A DNA stretch of 64,000 nt from Rossellomorea marisflavi. Its GTDB lineage: Bacteria; Bacillota; Bacilli; Bacillales; Bacillaceae_B. The DNA lies in NCBI GenBank assembly GCA_003667865.1, contig CP033051.1:2568501-2632500 (forward strand), written 5' to 3'. The position numbers and the translations under genes are program-made. The notes beneath the pieces were generated by a model that saw only the letters and a program-made list of their open reading frames with translations, ran no database searches and had not been told where the DNA came from. Position 1 is the stretch's first letter. Each line of letters begins with the position of its first letter. Below, piece after piece: positions 25,316 to 34,060 of this stretch.

Positions 25316-26305
25316 ATGTTATTTATTGACAACAATGGGATTGCAGATCCAAGAATAAATCTTGCCATAGAGGAGTATGCGTTAAAACACTTAAATGTAG
25401 AAGAAGAATCGTATCTACTATTTTATATTAATGAACCATCCATTATTATTGGGAAAAATCAAAACACGATTGAAGAGATTAACACAGATTATGTTGAAAA
25501 AAATGGTATACATGTTGTTCGCCGTTTATCAGGTGGAGGTGCTGTGTATCATGACTTAGGAAACTTGAATTTTAGTTTTATTACAAAGGATGATGGGGAT
25601 AGCTTTCATAATTTCAGAAAGTTTACAGAGCCTGTTGTAAAAGCACTACATAAATTGGGTATACAAGCAGAATTAAGTGGGCGTAATGATCTTATTGCTG
25701 AAGGCCGAAAGATATCAGGGAATGCACAGTTTTCAACGAAAGGGAGAATGTTTAGTCATGGAACCCTTTTATTCGATTCTGAAATTGAAAGTGTCGTATC
25801 TGCATTAAAAGTAAGGAAGGATAAAATTGAATCAAAAGGGATTAAATCGATACGAAGTCGTGTAGCAAATATCTCGGAGTTTCTTGCTGAGAAAATGACG
25901 ACTGAAGAATTTCGTTCCATTTTATTAGAATATATTTTTGATGGACAAGATGTGCAAGAGTATAAACTGACAGAACAAGACTGGGAGAATATCCATCAAT
26001 TATCAAAAGAACGTTACCAAAATTGGGACTGGAACTACGGGAAATCCCCAAGATTTAATCTACAACACTCACACCGTTTCCCTATAGGACAAATTGATGT
26101 ACGCCTAGAGGTGAATAAAGGCATCCTTGAGAATTGTAAAATCTTTGGTGACTTCTTTGGTGTTGGGGACGTAACAGAAATCGAAAACCGTCTAACATCG
26201 ATAAGATACGAAAAGGCAGAAATCGAAAAAGCCCTTGAAGATATTAACATACAGCATTACTTTGGCAACATAACAAAAGAAGAATTCATCAACCTTGTCT
26301 ACTGA
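25316..26305 (+). CDS. lplJ: Lipoate-protein ligase LplJ
   Basis: Attaches scavenged lipoate to dehydrogenase E2 and GcvH proteins using ATP. Family motifs are SIIIGKNQNTIEEIN, VVRRLSGGGAVYHDLGNLNFSF, ISGNAQF and SHGTLLFD with the C-terminal accessory domain (residues about 245-329). AGGAGG lies 8 nt before the ATG. 329 aa, full length. Ends at the strong hairpin 26312-26341. Confidence 0.95.
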   Translation: MLFIDNNGIADPRINLAIEEYALKHLNVEEESYLLFYINEPSIIIGKNQNTIEEINTDYVEKNGIHVVRRLSGGGAVYHDLGNLNFSFITKDDGDSFHNFRKFTEPVVKALHKLGIQAELSGRNDLIAEGRKISGNAQFSTKGRMFSHGTLLFDSEIESVVSALKVRKDKIESKGIKSIRSRVANISEFLAEKMTTEEFRSILLEYIFDGQDVQEYKLTEQDWENIHQLSKERYQNWDWNYGKSPRFNLQHSHRFPIGQIDVRLEVNKGILENCKIFGDFFGVGDVTEIENRLTSIRYEKAEIEKALEDINIQHYFGNITKEEFINLVY

Positions 26306-26311
26306 TTCATG

Positions 26312-26341
26312 AGGGACGGACCTTTTTATAGGTCCGTCCCT
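26312..26341 (+). terminator. Terminator of yhfI-lplJ
   Basis: AGGGACGGACC / GGTCCGTCCCT, 11-bp perfect stem, loop TTTTTATA, tail ATTATGTTTT. Confidence 0.85.
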
Positions 26342-26387
26342 ATTATGTTTTACTTGAATTTCTAATTTTTTTTATTTAAAATATATT

Positions 26388-26433
26388 TTGAAAACTTATT
26401 TTAATATAGCTATAGTGAATGAGTATTCATTCA
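26388..26433 (+). promoter_or_regulatory. lcfB promoter with FadR box
   Basis: TTGAAA (26388-26393), 17 bp, TATAGT (26411-26416) is a good sigma-A promoter. TGAATGAGTATTCATTCA (26416-26433), an almost perfect palindrome, overlaps the -10 end and start point and equals the Bacillus FadR (YsiA) operator consensus. Long-chain acyl-CoA would release the repressor. Confidence 0.9.
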
Positions 26434-26457
26434 TAAGTGCTAGTCAGGGGGGAAAGT

Positions 26458-28011
26458 ATGAATTTATCTTCACGGTTAGATGAGATTTCAAAGCAATTTG
26501 GGTCAAAAACAGCGTATTACTTTATGGACAAGGGAAGCACTTACGGGGAACTGAATGAAGCTGTTAATCGCTTTGCGAGTGGCTTAGAAAAGCTTGGAGT
26601 CAAAAAAGGGGATCATGTTGCACTTATATTGGGGAATTCACCGCACTTTGTTATTGCACTCTATGGAGCACTACGACTAGGGGCAAAAATCATCCCAATA
26701 AATCCAATTTACACACCTGATGAAATTGGTTATATTGTGAAAAATGGTGATGTTAAGGTTATTGTCTCATTAGATCTTCTAGTTCCACTTGCAGAAAAAA
26801 TGCATAATCTGTTACCGAATGTTGAGCATTATATTGTTTGCGAATCTGGGGATGAGAGAGCGAAAGGATTAGATCCAACTCAACTATCTGTATACAGCAA
26901 ATTGAAATCGTTTACACAATTACTTACGAGCGGTGAATCTGGCTATAATGGGCCTGATTTGAATGAAGATGATGTAGCCATTATTCTCTACACATCGGGT
27001 ACTACTGGTAAGCCAAAAGGTGCTATGCTTACACACCGTAACTTGTATTCAAATGCAAGTGACGTAGGAGCATATTTGAAAATGAGTGGAGATGACAGGG
27101 TTGTGACAACCTTGCCAATGTTCCATGTTTTCTGTTTAACTGTTGCTCTAAATGCACCACTTCTTAATGGTGCAACACTATTAATTGTACCTAGATTTAG
27201 CCCAGCCGAGATTTTTGAATTAGCAAAGAAATACGAGCCAACTGTTTTTGCAGGAGTTCCAACAATGTACAATTTCCTATATCAATATCCTGAAGGAAAT
27301 CCAGAGGATCTTTCTTCATTACGACTTTGTATCTCTGGAGGTGCATCCTTACCTGTTGCACTATTAAAGAATTTCGAACAAAAATTTAATGTAGTTGTTT
27401 CAGAAGGATACGGATTATCAGAAGCTTCTCCTGTAACAACATTCAATCCGTTAGATCGTCCACGAAAAGCAGGATCTATCGGGACATCCATATTAAATGT
27501 TGAAAACAAAGTGGTAAATGAGCTAGGAGAAGAGGTCCCAGTTGGTCAGGTTGGAGAGCTTGTTGTAAAAGGGCCGAATGTTATGAAGGGGTATTACAAA
27601 ATGCCTGAAGAAACCGCTGCAACGATTCGTGATGAATGGCTGTACACAGGTGATCTAGCAAAGCAGGATGAGGATGGCTACATCTACATTGTCGATAGAA
27701 AGAAAGACATGATTATCGTCGGAGGGTACAATGTTTATCCACGGGAAGTAGAAGAAGTATTATACGAGCACCCTGAGGTTGTTGAAGTAGCAGTACTAGG
27801 GGTACCGGATCCTAACCTAGGTGAAGCCGTAAAATGTTTTGTCGTTAAAAAGAATGAGGAACTAACAGAAAATGAACTTCTTGCTTATTGCCAGGAGCAT
27901 CTTGCAAAATATAAACTACCTAAATCTATTGAATTTCTTGAAGAGCTACCAAAGAATACAACCGGAAAAATTCTAAGACGAGCACTTAAAGAGAAAGTTT
28001 TACAATCATAA
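26458..28011 (+). CDS. lcfB: Long-chain acyl-CoA ligase LcfB
   Basis: Adenylate-forming enzyme that activates fatty acids to acyl-CoA for beta-oxidation. AMP-binding motif [12 protein letters not shown] (about residues 178-189), [39 protein letters not shown] core motif and terminal lysine in [10 protein letters not shown]. The ATG at 26458 follows AGGGGGGAAAG. 517 aa. Position after lplJ and the FadR operator agree with yhfL/lcfB of B. subtilis. Confidence 0.95.
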   Translation: MNLSSRLDEISKQFGSKTAYYFMDKGSTYGELNEAVNRFASGLEKLGVKKGDHVALILGNSPHFVIALYGALRLGAKIIPINPIYTPDEIGYIVKNGDVKVIVSLDLLVPLAEKMHNLLPNVEHYIVCESGDERAKGLDPTQLSVYSKLKSFTQLLTSGESGYNGPDLNEDDVAIILYTSGTTGKPKGAMLTHRNLYSNASDVGAYLKMSGDDRVVTTLPMFHVFCLTVALNAPLLNGATLLIVPRFSPAEIFELAKKYEPTVFAGVPTMYNFLYQYPEGNPEDLSSLRLCISGGASLPVALLKNFEQKFNVVVSEGYGLSEASPVTTFNPLDRPRKAGSIGTSILNVENKVVNELGEEVPVGQVGELVVKGPNVMKGYYKMPEETAATIRDEWLYTGDLAKQDEDGYIYIVDRKKDMIIVGGYNVYPREVEEVLYEHPEVVEVAVLGVPDPNLGEAVKCFVVKKNEELTENELLAYCQEHLAKYKLPKSIEFLEELPKNTTGKILRRALKEKVLQS

Positions 28012-28013
28012 AA

Positions 28014-28125
28014 TAAGAGGGAGTTTTCATAATGGGAATTCCTTGATTACAGGAAAAGCAATTCATTTTGCGGGATTCTAGTAGTTAAGGTTTCGGTATT
28101 CCCCTTATGAGACCCCCTCTTTTTC
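28014..28125 (+). terminator. Large nested hairpin after lcfB
   Basis: Outer arms AGAGGGAGTTTTCATAATGG and CCTTATGAGACCCCCTCT are followed by TTTTTC. Inside, GGGAAT / ATTCCCC and CCTT / AAGG pair again around a further stem GCAA / TTGC. It probably terminates lcfB, but the roughly 100-nt branched form is larger than a terminator needs. Confidence 0.65.
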
Positions 28126-28250
28126 TATTGTAGGATTTTCTAATCTACCTTTATTAAACTTCTCTTTGTAAATGTACTGTAATAGATTCTTAAAAAGGAT
28201 TTTTACGTTATTTGTTGAAATATATGAATAGACAAAGGGAGGTTTAGCAT

Positions 28251-29027
28251 ATGGAATCCATCATTCTAGAACAAAGAGGACATTTAGCAACAGTAACGAT
28301 AGATCGCGAGGATGCGATGAATGCCTTTAATTATGATACATTAATAGAATTGCAACAAGTTGTCGAAGCTCTCCGGATTAATCCAGATGTACGTGTGGTT
28401 ATTTTTACGGGAGCAGGAGAAAAGGCATTTAGTGTTGGAGCAGATTTAAAGGAACGTAAAACATTGACAGAAGAACAAGTAAAACGGAATATCTATAAAA
28501 TTGGTGAGGTATTCCAAATGGTCTCAATGCTTCCACAACCAACAATAGCAGCTATTAATGGATATGCCTTCGGTGGGGGAATGGAGCTTGCGTTAGCATG
28601 TGATTTCAGAATCGCAGTGGATGACACATTAATGGGATTAACAGAAACAAGCTTAGCCATTATTCCAGGAGCAGGTGGCACGCAGCGTCTTCCAAGATTA
28701 ATTGGTGAATCAAAGGCGTTAGAGCTCATTTTAACAGCAAAGCGTCTTCCGTCAACAGTAGCGTTAGAATATGGAATGCTTAATAAAGTAGTTGAAAGAA
28801 GTTTGTTTAAAGAAGTAGTGCATGAATTTGCTCAAACGATGTTACAAAATGGTCCGATTGCTCTTCAGCAGGCAAAATTTGCAATTAAGAATGGGATGAA
28901 CGCAGATCTTCAAACAGGTTTGCAAATTGAGCGCAAGGCATATGAGCTTACAATCCCTACAGAGGATCGGGTCGAAGCATTAATTGCGTTCGGTGAGAAA
29001 CGAAAACCAAATTTCAAAGGTAAATAG
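28251..29027 (+). CDS. Enoyl-CoA hydratase/isomerase-family (crotonase) protein
   Basis: Crotonase fold with oxyanion-hole segments FSVGADLKER and INGYAFGGGMELALACDFR, and both catalytic glutamates in place (GGMELAL and LTETSLAIIPGAGGTQRLPR). The full pair of acids supports hydratase activity; the IIPGAGGTQRLPR form resembles methylglutaconyl-CoA or enoyl-CoA hydratases. 258 aa. AAAGGGAGG 9 nt before the ATG. Separate transcript from lcfB; no FadR box seen. Confidence 0.9.
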   Translation: MESIILEQRGHLATVTIDREDAMNAFNYDTLIELQQVVEALRINPDVRVVIFTGAGEKAFSVGADLKERKTLTEEQVKRNIYKIGEVFQMVSMLPQPTIAAINGYAFGGGMELALACDFRIAVDDTLMGLTETSLAIIPGAGGTQRLPRLIGESKALELILTAKRLPSTVALEYGMLNKVVERSLFKEVVHEFAQTMLQNGPIALQQAKFAIKNGMNADLQTGLQIERKAYELTIPTEDRVEALIAFGEKRKPNFKGK

Positions 29028-29036
29028 ATAAAACAA

Positions 29037-29069
29037 GGACGTAGCTTTTATTCAAAGCTACGCCTTTTT
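29037..29069. terminator. Bidirectional terminator after crotonase gene
   Basis: GGACGTAGCTTT / AAAGCTACGCC stem around TATTC, then TTTTTAAA. It lies between convergent crotonase and XRE-cupin genes. Confidence 0.85.
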
Positions 29070-29072
29070 AAA

Positions 29073-29630
29073 TTAATCAGCACCATAATAGATCATCATT
29101 TGGCAAATCGTAATTCCCTCAGAGTGATTGATATAATGGTGTGTTCTGTTTGCAGCGAAACGTATGGAATCCCCTTCAGTCAATATATAGGATTCATTGT
29201 CTACAACCATTTCTAAGCTCCCTGAAATAATTGTAATGTACTCCTCAACACCTGGTGGATGTCCTTCGTTTTCATATGAGCAGTTCGGATGTAGCTCGAC
29301 TCTATAGCTCTCCCATTTTTTTGTAGGGTCAAATGGAAAGATCGGATATACAATATATCGGCCATCATCTTCGTAGACAGCCTGTACTTCCTCTAGACGA
29401 ATAATCGACACCTGAGGTGAATTTCGTTCTAATAGGGAAGAAAAGGACACCTTTAATCCATTCGCAATCTTCCACAGGACTGCAACTGTTGGATTGGATT
29501 CACCTCGTTCAATTTGGCCGATCATCGCTTTACTAACTCCGCTTAACTCCGATACCTGCTCTAAACTATATTCACGAGCCTTGCGGATTTTTCTAATATT
29601 TTCTCCTACTTGTATTGGAATATCCTTCAT
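29073..29630 (-). CDS. XRE-cupin transcriptional regulator
   Basis: N-terminal XRE helix-turn-helix (VGENIRKIRKAREYSLEQVSELSGVSKAMIGQIERGESNPTVAVLWKIA, residues 8-57) and a C-terminal cupin_2 barrel (HPPGVEEYITIISGSLEM, then a late HHYINH). Such proteins sense a small effector with the cupin. It is divergent from azlCD with about 170 bp between, so it probably controls that exporter. 185 aa. Confidence 0.9.
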   Translation of the reverse strand: MKDIPIQVGENIRKIRKAREYSLEQVSELSGVSKAMIGQIERGESNPTVAVLWKIANGLKVSFSSLLERNSPQVSIIRLEEVQAVYEDDGRYIVYPIFPFDPTKKWESYRVELHPNCSYENEGHPPGVEEYITIISGSLEMVVDNESYILTEGDSIRFAANRTHHYINHSEGITICQMMIYYGAD

Positions 29631-29798
29631 TATTTGGAAACCCTCTCTTGTATGTTATAACTTACAAATGTATAATATAGTAAACTAGCGTTGATCTTAT
29701 TCTGTGCTCATAATGAAAATGAGTATAATATCCTGGAGTTTATTCTTCAAAATGTTTTATTTTAAAGTGATATTTTTATTATAAAGGATGGGGAGCAC

Positions 29799-30524
29799 TT
29801 GGAGGCATTAATTCAGTCAAAAAAGGTAAGTTTTTTCCGGCAAGGCTTACAAGCGGGTATTAGTATTGCAGTTGGATATTTCCCGGTAGCTCTTACTTTT
29901 GGTTTACTTGCTCGGACAACAGGATTGTCTTTGTTTGAAACCGTTATGATGAGTTTACTCGTGTTTGCTGGTGCATCACAATATATTTCTCTAAGTCTAT
30001 TAACATTAGGTACAGGAGCATTTGAAATCATTCTAACAACATTAATTGTAAATATTCGTCACTTTTTAATGTCTACATCATTAAGCGAGAAAATTGAAGA
30101 TGATCATCCTTGGAAAAAGATTGTTTATTCTTTTGGAATTACAGATGAAACCTTTACGGTTATTTCTGTACAGAATGGAATAGTCAAAACATCTTATGTG
30201 TTTGGTGTAATTCTAATCTCCTATGCTAGCTGGGTTATTAATTCTGGTGTAGGATATATCATTGGGCAGATTCTCCCACCATTTTTACAAGCCAGTATGG
30301 CTATTGCGTTATATGCAATGTTTGTAGGATTGCTTATGCCTTCTATGAAAAAAAGTATAAAAGTACTCTATCTTGCACTAATAGCAGGTGCTTTAAATAG
30401 TGCGTTACTTTTTACGACATCAATTTCTGAAGGATGGGCAATTGTTATTGCAACTCTTTCTTCTGCTTTATTAGTAGAGCTGATAACGCAAATCAAAGGA
30501 AGAGAGGCGAAAGTAAATGGATAG
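29799..30524 (+). CDS. azlC: AzlC, branched-chain amino acid exporter large subunit
   Basis: AzlC/YgaZ family, six to seven membrane helices. Family signature FRQGLQAGISIAVGYFPVALTFGLLAR at residues 10-36, then VFAGASQYISLSLL and IVNIRHFLMS. TTG start at 29799 with GGATGGGGAG upstream. Overlaps azlD by 8 nt, so translation is coupled. Confidence 0.92.
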   Translation: MEALIQSKKVSFFRQGLQAGISIAVGYFPVALTFGLLARTTGLSLFETVMMSLLVFAGASQYISLSLLTLGTGAFEIILTTLIVNIRHFLMSTSLSEKIEDDHPWKKIVYSFGITDETFTVISVQNGIVKTSYVFGVILISYASWVINSGVGYIIGQILPPFLQASMAIALYAMFVGLLMPSMKKSIKVLYLALIAGALNSALLFTTSISEGWAIVIATLSSALLVELITQIKGREAKVNG

Positions 30525-30828
30525 TACAATTCTTTTAATGATTATTGGAATGGCGATTGTAACATATATTCCAAGAATGGTACCATTTATCGTCTTTAGG
30601 GGAAAAGAGCTTTCTCCATTTTTGCAAGGCGTGTTAAAGAACGTTCCTTTTGCTGTTTTAGGTGCTTTAATTTTTCCAAAAATCTTACTTATTCGTGAAG
30701 ATAATATCCTTTTCGGGGTAGTTGGGACAGTTGCAGCCTTTTTATTAGCTTTTATCGGGGCGAATGTTATTATTGTTGTGTTAGGATCTATTGGGGTCCT
30801 ATCGTTATATTCAGTTCTTTTTATGTAA
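30517..30828 (+). CDS. azlD: AzlD, branched-chain amino acid exporter small subunit
   Basis: 103-residue protein with three or four membrane helices; YIPRMVPFIVFRGKELSPFLQGVLKNVPFAVLGALIFP is the AzlD/YgaH signature. AGGAAGAGAGG precedes the ATG, which lies inside the azlC end. Partner of AzlC in exporting branched-chain amino acids or analogues. Confidence 0.92.
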   Translation: MDSTILLMIIGMAIVTYIPRMVPFIVFRGKELSPFLQGVLKNVPFAVLGALIFPKILLIREDNILFGVVGTVAAFLLAFIGANVIIVVLGSIGVLSLYSVLFM

Positions 30829-30838
30829 TCAAATAGGA

Positions 30839-30950
30839 CGAAAAAGAGTATTCAAAAGAAGCGCAAGTCTCTCCATTCAATAGTCAATCTGTTTAAGATA
30901 TACTATATGAGAGATGAGTGTTCATATCTTTTGATTTACTCTTTTTTTGT
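30839..30950 (+). terminator. Long-loop hairpin after azlCD
   Basis: AAAAAGAGTATTCAAAAGA and TCTTTTGATTTACTCTTTTT arms about 70 nt apart, T-run at the right. Probably the azlCD terminator. The enclosed 70 nt has a further weak stem (CTCTCCATT / GATGAGTG region). Confidence 0.65.
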
Positions 30951-31067
30951 ATTGAAGGGTTTAGAGGCAATCATTGTGAGAATAAGAAGAATGTTCATAA
31001 TAAATGTTCTAAATGAAGGGACAAGTCATTACATATAGTATAGAAGAAACAAAAGGGAGGAAGCAGC

Positions 31068-32366
31068 ATGCTACGAAAATGGGCTTTTCGATCAGTCTTC
31101 GCCTATTTACTTTTGGGCTTATCTTTATACTTATATCTGTTTTATTTAGCTGATACATCACTACCGGAGCTCTTTAAAGGAAGTAGTGCAGATCCAGAAA
31201 CATTTATGAATCAACGTGAGTTAATGTTAAGTGAGGAATATTCTACGATACGTAATTTGTTATTCTTCCTTTCAACTCCATACGAATGGCTTTTTTATTT
31301 CTTGATTTTAATTTTTGGTGTTTCAAGAGCATTTGAGAATTGGGCAAAAAAGACGACGAAGATACGAATTCTTCAAACAGCAATATACTTATTTTGGTTA
31401 TCGTTGGTTTCTTTTATTGCCATTTTTCCGTTGCAGTTTATTTCATACAATCTGTCAACCTTGTATAATATCTCAACCCAGACGTTTAGTGCTTGGATGA
31501 AAGATGAGCTTACTGATTTTTGGGTGAATTACGTAACGATGTTTATTATTGTTGGTGTACTTTACTATTTAATCAGGAAGTTTCCGAAAAGATGGTGGCT
31601 GGCTGCGTGGGCTTTATCTGTTCCCTTTACAATCTTTTTGATGTTTATTCAGCCTGTTGTAATTGATCCTTTATATAATGATTTCTACACATTAAAGGAT
31701 AAAGAGCTTGAAGCGAAGATTCTAGACTTAGCAGATCGGGCGCATATACCAGCAGAGCATGTATTTGAAGTGAATATGTCTGAAAAAACAAATGCTCTGA
31801 ACGCGTATGTAACAGGGGTAGGGAGTAATTCAAGGATTGTTTTGTGGGACACGACGCTAGAGCAATTAACTGATGATGAAATTTTATTTGTTATGGCCCA
31901 TGAAATGGCACATTATGTTGAAAAGCACATCTATATAGGTATTGGGATTTACTTACTATTATCGTTCTTTGGTTTACTAATTGCAGCAAAACTAATGAAT
32001 CGAATTGCGAATCGCCATGGAAAGCTTTTCAATATCACATCACCTGCATCCATTAGCTCATTACCATTGTTTTTATTAATTACATCGATGCTAATGTTTG
32101 CAGTAAGTCCATTATCGAACTTTATTTCGAGGTATCAAGAGACTCGTGCAGATCGATATGCAATCGAGCTTACTGAGGATAAGGAAGCTGCTATTACAGC
32201 CTTTCAAAAGTTATCTAAAGTTGGGCTTAGTCAAGTTAATCCACCATTACTCGTAAAGATTTTCCGTTACGGTCATCCTACAATGCTAGAGCGTTTAATC
32301 ATGCTTGAAGAATATGATCTAGGTGAGAAGGAAAGTCCGAGTATCGAAAATCAGTCGGAGGAATAA
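31068..32366 (+). CDS. yhfN: M48-family CAAX-type membrane endopeptidase
   Basis: Integral membrane zinc metalloprotease resembling CAAX prenyl protease 1 and B. subtilis YhfN. Several helices in the first 200 residues, then MAHEMAHYVEKH with the HExxH zinc site (about residues 277-281) and third ligand in SRYQETRADRYAIEL. AAAGGGAGGAAG precedes the ATG. 432 aa. Acts in membrane protein quality control by analogy. Confidence 0.92.
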   Translation: MLRKWAFRSVFAYLLLGLSLYLYLFYLADTSLPELFKGSSADPETFMNQRELMLSEEYSTIRNLLFFLSTPYEWLFYFLILIFGVSRAFENWAKKTTKIRILQTAIYLFWLSLVSFIAIFPLQFISYNLSTLYNISTQTFSAWMKDELTDFWVNYVTMFIIVGVLYYLIRKFPKRWWLAAWALSVPFTIFLMFIQPVVIDPLYNDFYTLKDKELEAKILDLADRAHIPAEHVFEVNMSEKTNALNAYVTGVGSNSRIVLWDTTLEQLTDDEILFVMAHEMAHYVEKHIYIGIGIYLLLSFFGLLIAAKLMNRIANRHGKLFNITSPASISSLPLFLLITSMLMFAVSPLSNFISRYQETRADRYAIELTEDKEAAITAFQKLSKVGLSQVNPPLLVKIFRYGHPTMLERLIMLEEYDLGEKESPSIENQSEE

Positions 32367-32370
32367 GTAA

Positions 32371-32401
32371 AAGGGACGAATTCAAGAATTCGTCCCTTTC
32401 A
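32371..32401 (+). terminator. yhfN terminator, left copy of a duplicated palindrome
   Basis: AAGGGACGAATT / AATTCGTCCCTT hairpin with tail CAG. The same hairpin, in the same orientation, recurs at 32912-32938 on the far side of the IS relic, consistent with target duplication. Confidence 0.8.
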
Positions 32402-32478
32402 GACTGTAGAAAAACTTGAAAATTTCGAGGTTGCCTACAGTCTTTTTTTATTTAAATAAAGTTATACTCTAGGTAACC

Positions 32479-32605
32479 GTTGATTTACGCTACGGGCGAA
32501 CGCTTTCCGCGGGCGGGGCCGAGCCCCTTCCCTCGCTACGCTCAGTCCAGGGTCTCGACTATCCCGCTTTCCCCCAGGAGTCGTCACCCTTCACTCCAAT
32601 CAACT
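32479..32605. repeat. Dispersed GC-rich palindromic repeat, nested in IS relic
   Basis: Ends GTTGATT and AATCAAC are inverted. The interior has CTTTCCGCGGGCGGGG and CCAGGAGTCG, the typical text of dispersed Bacillaceae repeats, much richer in GC than its surroundings. Related to 38437-38558 and 56670-56995. Confidence 0.7.
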
Positions 32606-32640
32606 AAGTAACCTGCAATCATTTATTGAGGTGACGTACC

Positions 32641-32859
32641 ATGATGACTAAAAACCAATCCAATGAACGTGAACAATTAGAAATGCTACGATTGATCAAT
32701 TCGTTCCTGATGATCATTTAGTACGTAAGTTTGAGTCAGCTATTGAGTTCTCTATCATCTATGCCATGGTTGAAAACCTATATTCGGCGTCCAAGTGTTG
32801 ATCCAATCGTTGAAGCTGATGCAGCCTATAAAACAGCTGCAATTTCCCCTCCAAAATAA
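32641..32859 (+). pseudogene. Degenerate IS1182-family transposase fragment
   Basis: Ribosome binding site GAGGTGACG then MMTKNQSNEREQLEML; after a frameshift IDQFVPDDHLVRKFESAIEF... and LYS; after another frameshift RPSVDPIVEADAAYKTAAI. The first parts match the N-terminus of IS1182 transposases, and DPIV is fused directly to a motif like EADAGYKT from the catalytic core, so a large internal deletion joins them. Not functional. Confidence 0.8.
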
Positions 32860-32911
32860 ATAAAAAAGACAAAAAGCAGCGAAGTCTCGATGCTTTTTGT
32901 CGACAATCTGA

Positions 32912-32938
32912 AAGGGACGAATTCAAGAATTCGTCCCT
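32912..32938. repeat. Right copy of duplicated terminator palindrome
   Basis: AAGGGACGAATT / AATTCGTCCCT, identical in orientation and loop (CAAG) to 32371-32399. It now follows the IS relic and precedes the yhzC end. Confidence 0.8.
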
Positions 32939-32970
32939 GTTTATATGCTGTGAAAAGTAGTAGATATAGA

Positions 32971-33210
32971 TTATGTTCCATATTGTAAATTAAGCTGCTT
33001 TAGTTTATTAGACAGTTTAATAAACTTTGTTTGATTTCGTTCATCAAGTGACTGATTGATCTCTTCTATAAGCTTTTCTTTCTGGTTCATCCATAAACTT
33101 TCACAAATTACCATTTCAATATAGATATCCAAAACACTTCGTTCATTAGCTTTCTTTCGGGTCATCGCACACGACTTCATCAATTCTGTATACGTATTCT
33201 TCTTTTCCAA
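32971..33210 (-). CDS. yhzC: YhzC-like IDEAL-domain protein (79 aa)
   Basis: Small protein whose C-terminal half LIEEINQSLDERNQTKFIKLSNKLKQL is an IDEAL domain. B. subtilis has a similar small IDEAL protein beside comK. TTG start at 33210 (MEKKNTYTELMKSCAMTRKK) is well spaced from GAGGTGATC; the GTG three codons earlier is part of that ribosome binding site. Divergent from comK. Function unknown. Confidence 0.8.
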   Translation of the reverse strand: MEKKNTYTELMKSCAMTRKKANERSVLDIYIEMVICESLWMNQKEKLIEEINQSLDERNQTKFIKLSNKLKQLNLQYGT

Positions 33211-33457
33211 TACGATCACCTCTAATGTCTTTTTATTATTATATGTAAAGATACAAAATAAATCAACTGAAAATATTAAATATTCAGAAAATATTTTAGG
33301 GTATTAGTATATCTGAATTTCCAATGTAGTTGGAGGATGGAGTGGAAGTAGAATGAAAAATCTACATAGTACTAAATTCCAATTTTTAGATTTTAACAGA
33401 GACATAATATGGTAAATGTGTTATGATTTGAGGGAAAATGCTAAAGGAGGCGAAAAA

Positions 33458-34024
33458 ATGGTCGATAAATCAAGATTAATAGAAGAATATGAAGTAAATC
33501 CTCAAACAATGATGCTTCAGCCAATTGAGTATGGAAGTAAGATATTCACAAAGATTTTTGAACTAGATCACACGTTACTTTCTCCGTTTAGACCTTTTGA
33601 AATTGTTAAGAAAAGCTGTGAATACTTTGGTTCCTCTTATGAAGGTCGTAAAGAAGGTACTAAGCAACTTACTGGTATCTATTACAAAGCACCTATAATT
33701 GTCGATCCACATACATCCATTTATCTTTTCCCTACAACCTCACCGACCAAGCAGGAATGCTTTTGGCTGTCTCACAAACATATTCATTCTCATCATTCCT
33801 CTACTAATGGAGAAACGGTTGTAACATTTACAAATCGGAAATCCTACATGCTCCCCATTTCAAATAGCTCGTTTGAAACGCAACTTATGAGAACTTCTAG
33901 ATTACAGTATGTCTTATCCCAACGCATTCATGAGATGGAAAGTCGATATAAACCTCAAGAATCAATGGTATCAGAAGCACAGCCTTTTCAAGCTTCCATT
34001 AGGATGGTAAACAATTCGTTTTAA
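33458..34024 (+). CDS. comK: Competence transcription factor ComK
   Basis: Master activator of DNA-uptake genes. Full-length 188 aa with conserved IDPHTSIYLFPT-like IVDPHTSIYLFPTTSP, ECFWLSHKHI and VTFTNRKSYMLPIS, plus RTSRLQYVLSQRI. ATG 33458 has AAAGGAGGCG. The upstream gap contains A- and T-tract pairs such as AAATTCCAATTTT (about 33373-33385), which resemble ComK AT-boxes and suggest autoactivation, though this is AT-rich DNA and weak evidence. Confidence 0.95.
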   Translation: MVDKSRLIEEYEVNPQTMMLQPIEYGSKIFTKIFELDHTLLSPFRPFEIVKKSCEYFGSSYEGRKEGTKQLTGIYYKAPIIVDPHTSIYLFPTTSPTKQECFWLSHKHIHSHHSSTNGETVVTFTNRKSYMLPISNSSFETQLMRTSRLQYVLSQRIHEMESRYKPQESMVSEAQPFQASIRMVNNSF

Positions 34025-34027
34025 AGT

Positions 34028-34060
34028 AGAAGCGTGAAGAGGGTACATTCACGCTTCTTT
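34028..34060. terminator. Bidirectional terminator comK/yhjD
   Basis: AGAAGCGTGAA / TTCACGCTTCT stem and TTTC tail. It overlaps the stop codon of convergent yhjD. Confidence 0.85.

Larger units (their letters stand above)
32401..32910 (+). mobile_element. IS1182-like insertion sequence relic
   Basis: Starts CAGACTGT and ends (inverted) CAGATTGT, next to duplicated hairpins. Inside are a left-end hairpin AGACTGTAG / CTACAGTCTTTTTTT (32401-32449), a 127-bp dispersed palindromic repeat, a broken transposase frame and a right-end hairpin GACAAAAAGCA / TGCTTTTTGTC (32869-32902). Total about 510 bp against about 1.5-1.9 kb for a complete element, so most of the transposase is deleted. Confidence 0.75.

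Noticed and set aside
32641..32859. Treating the IS1182 fragment as a functional small gene.
   Set aside because: Two frameshifts and a large internal deletion are needed to read it; it is a relic.
33373..33385. ComK AT-box candidates before comK.
   Set aside because: A/T tracts are frequent in this AT-rich gap and the paired-box spacing could not be made convincing; mentioned in the comK entry only.
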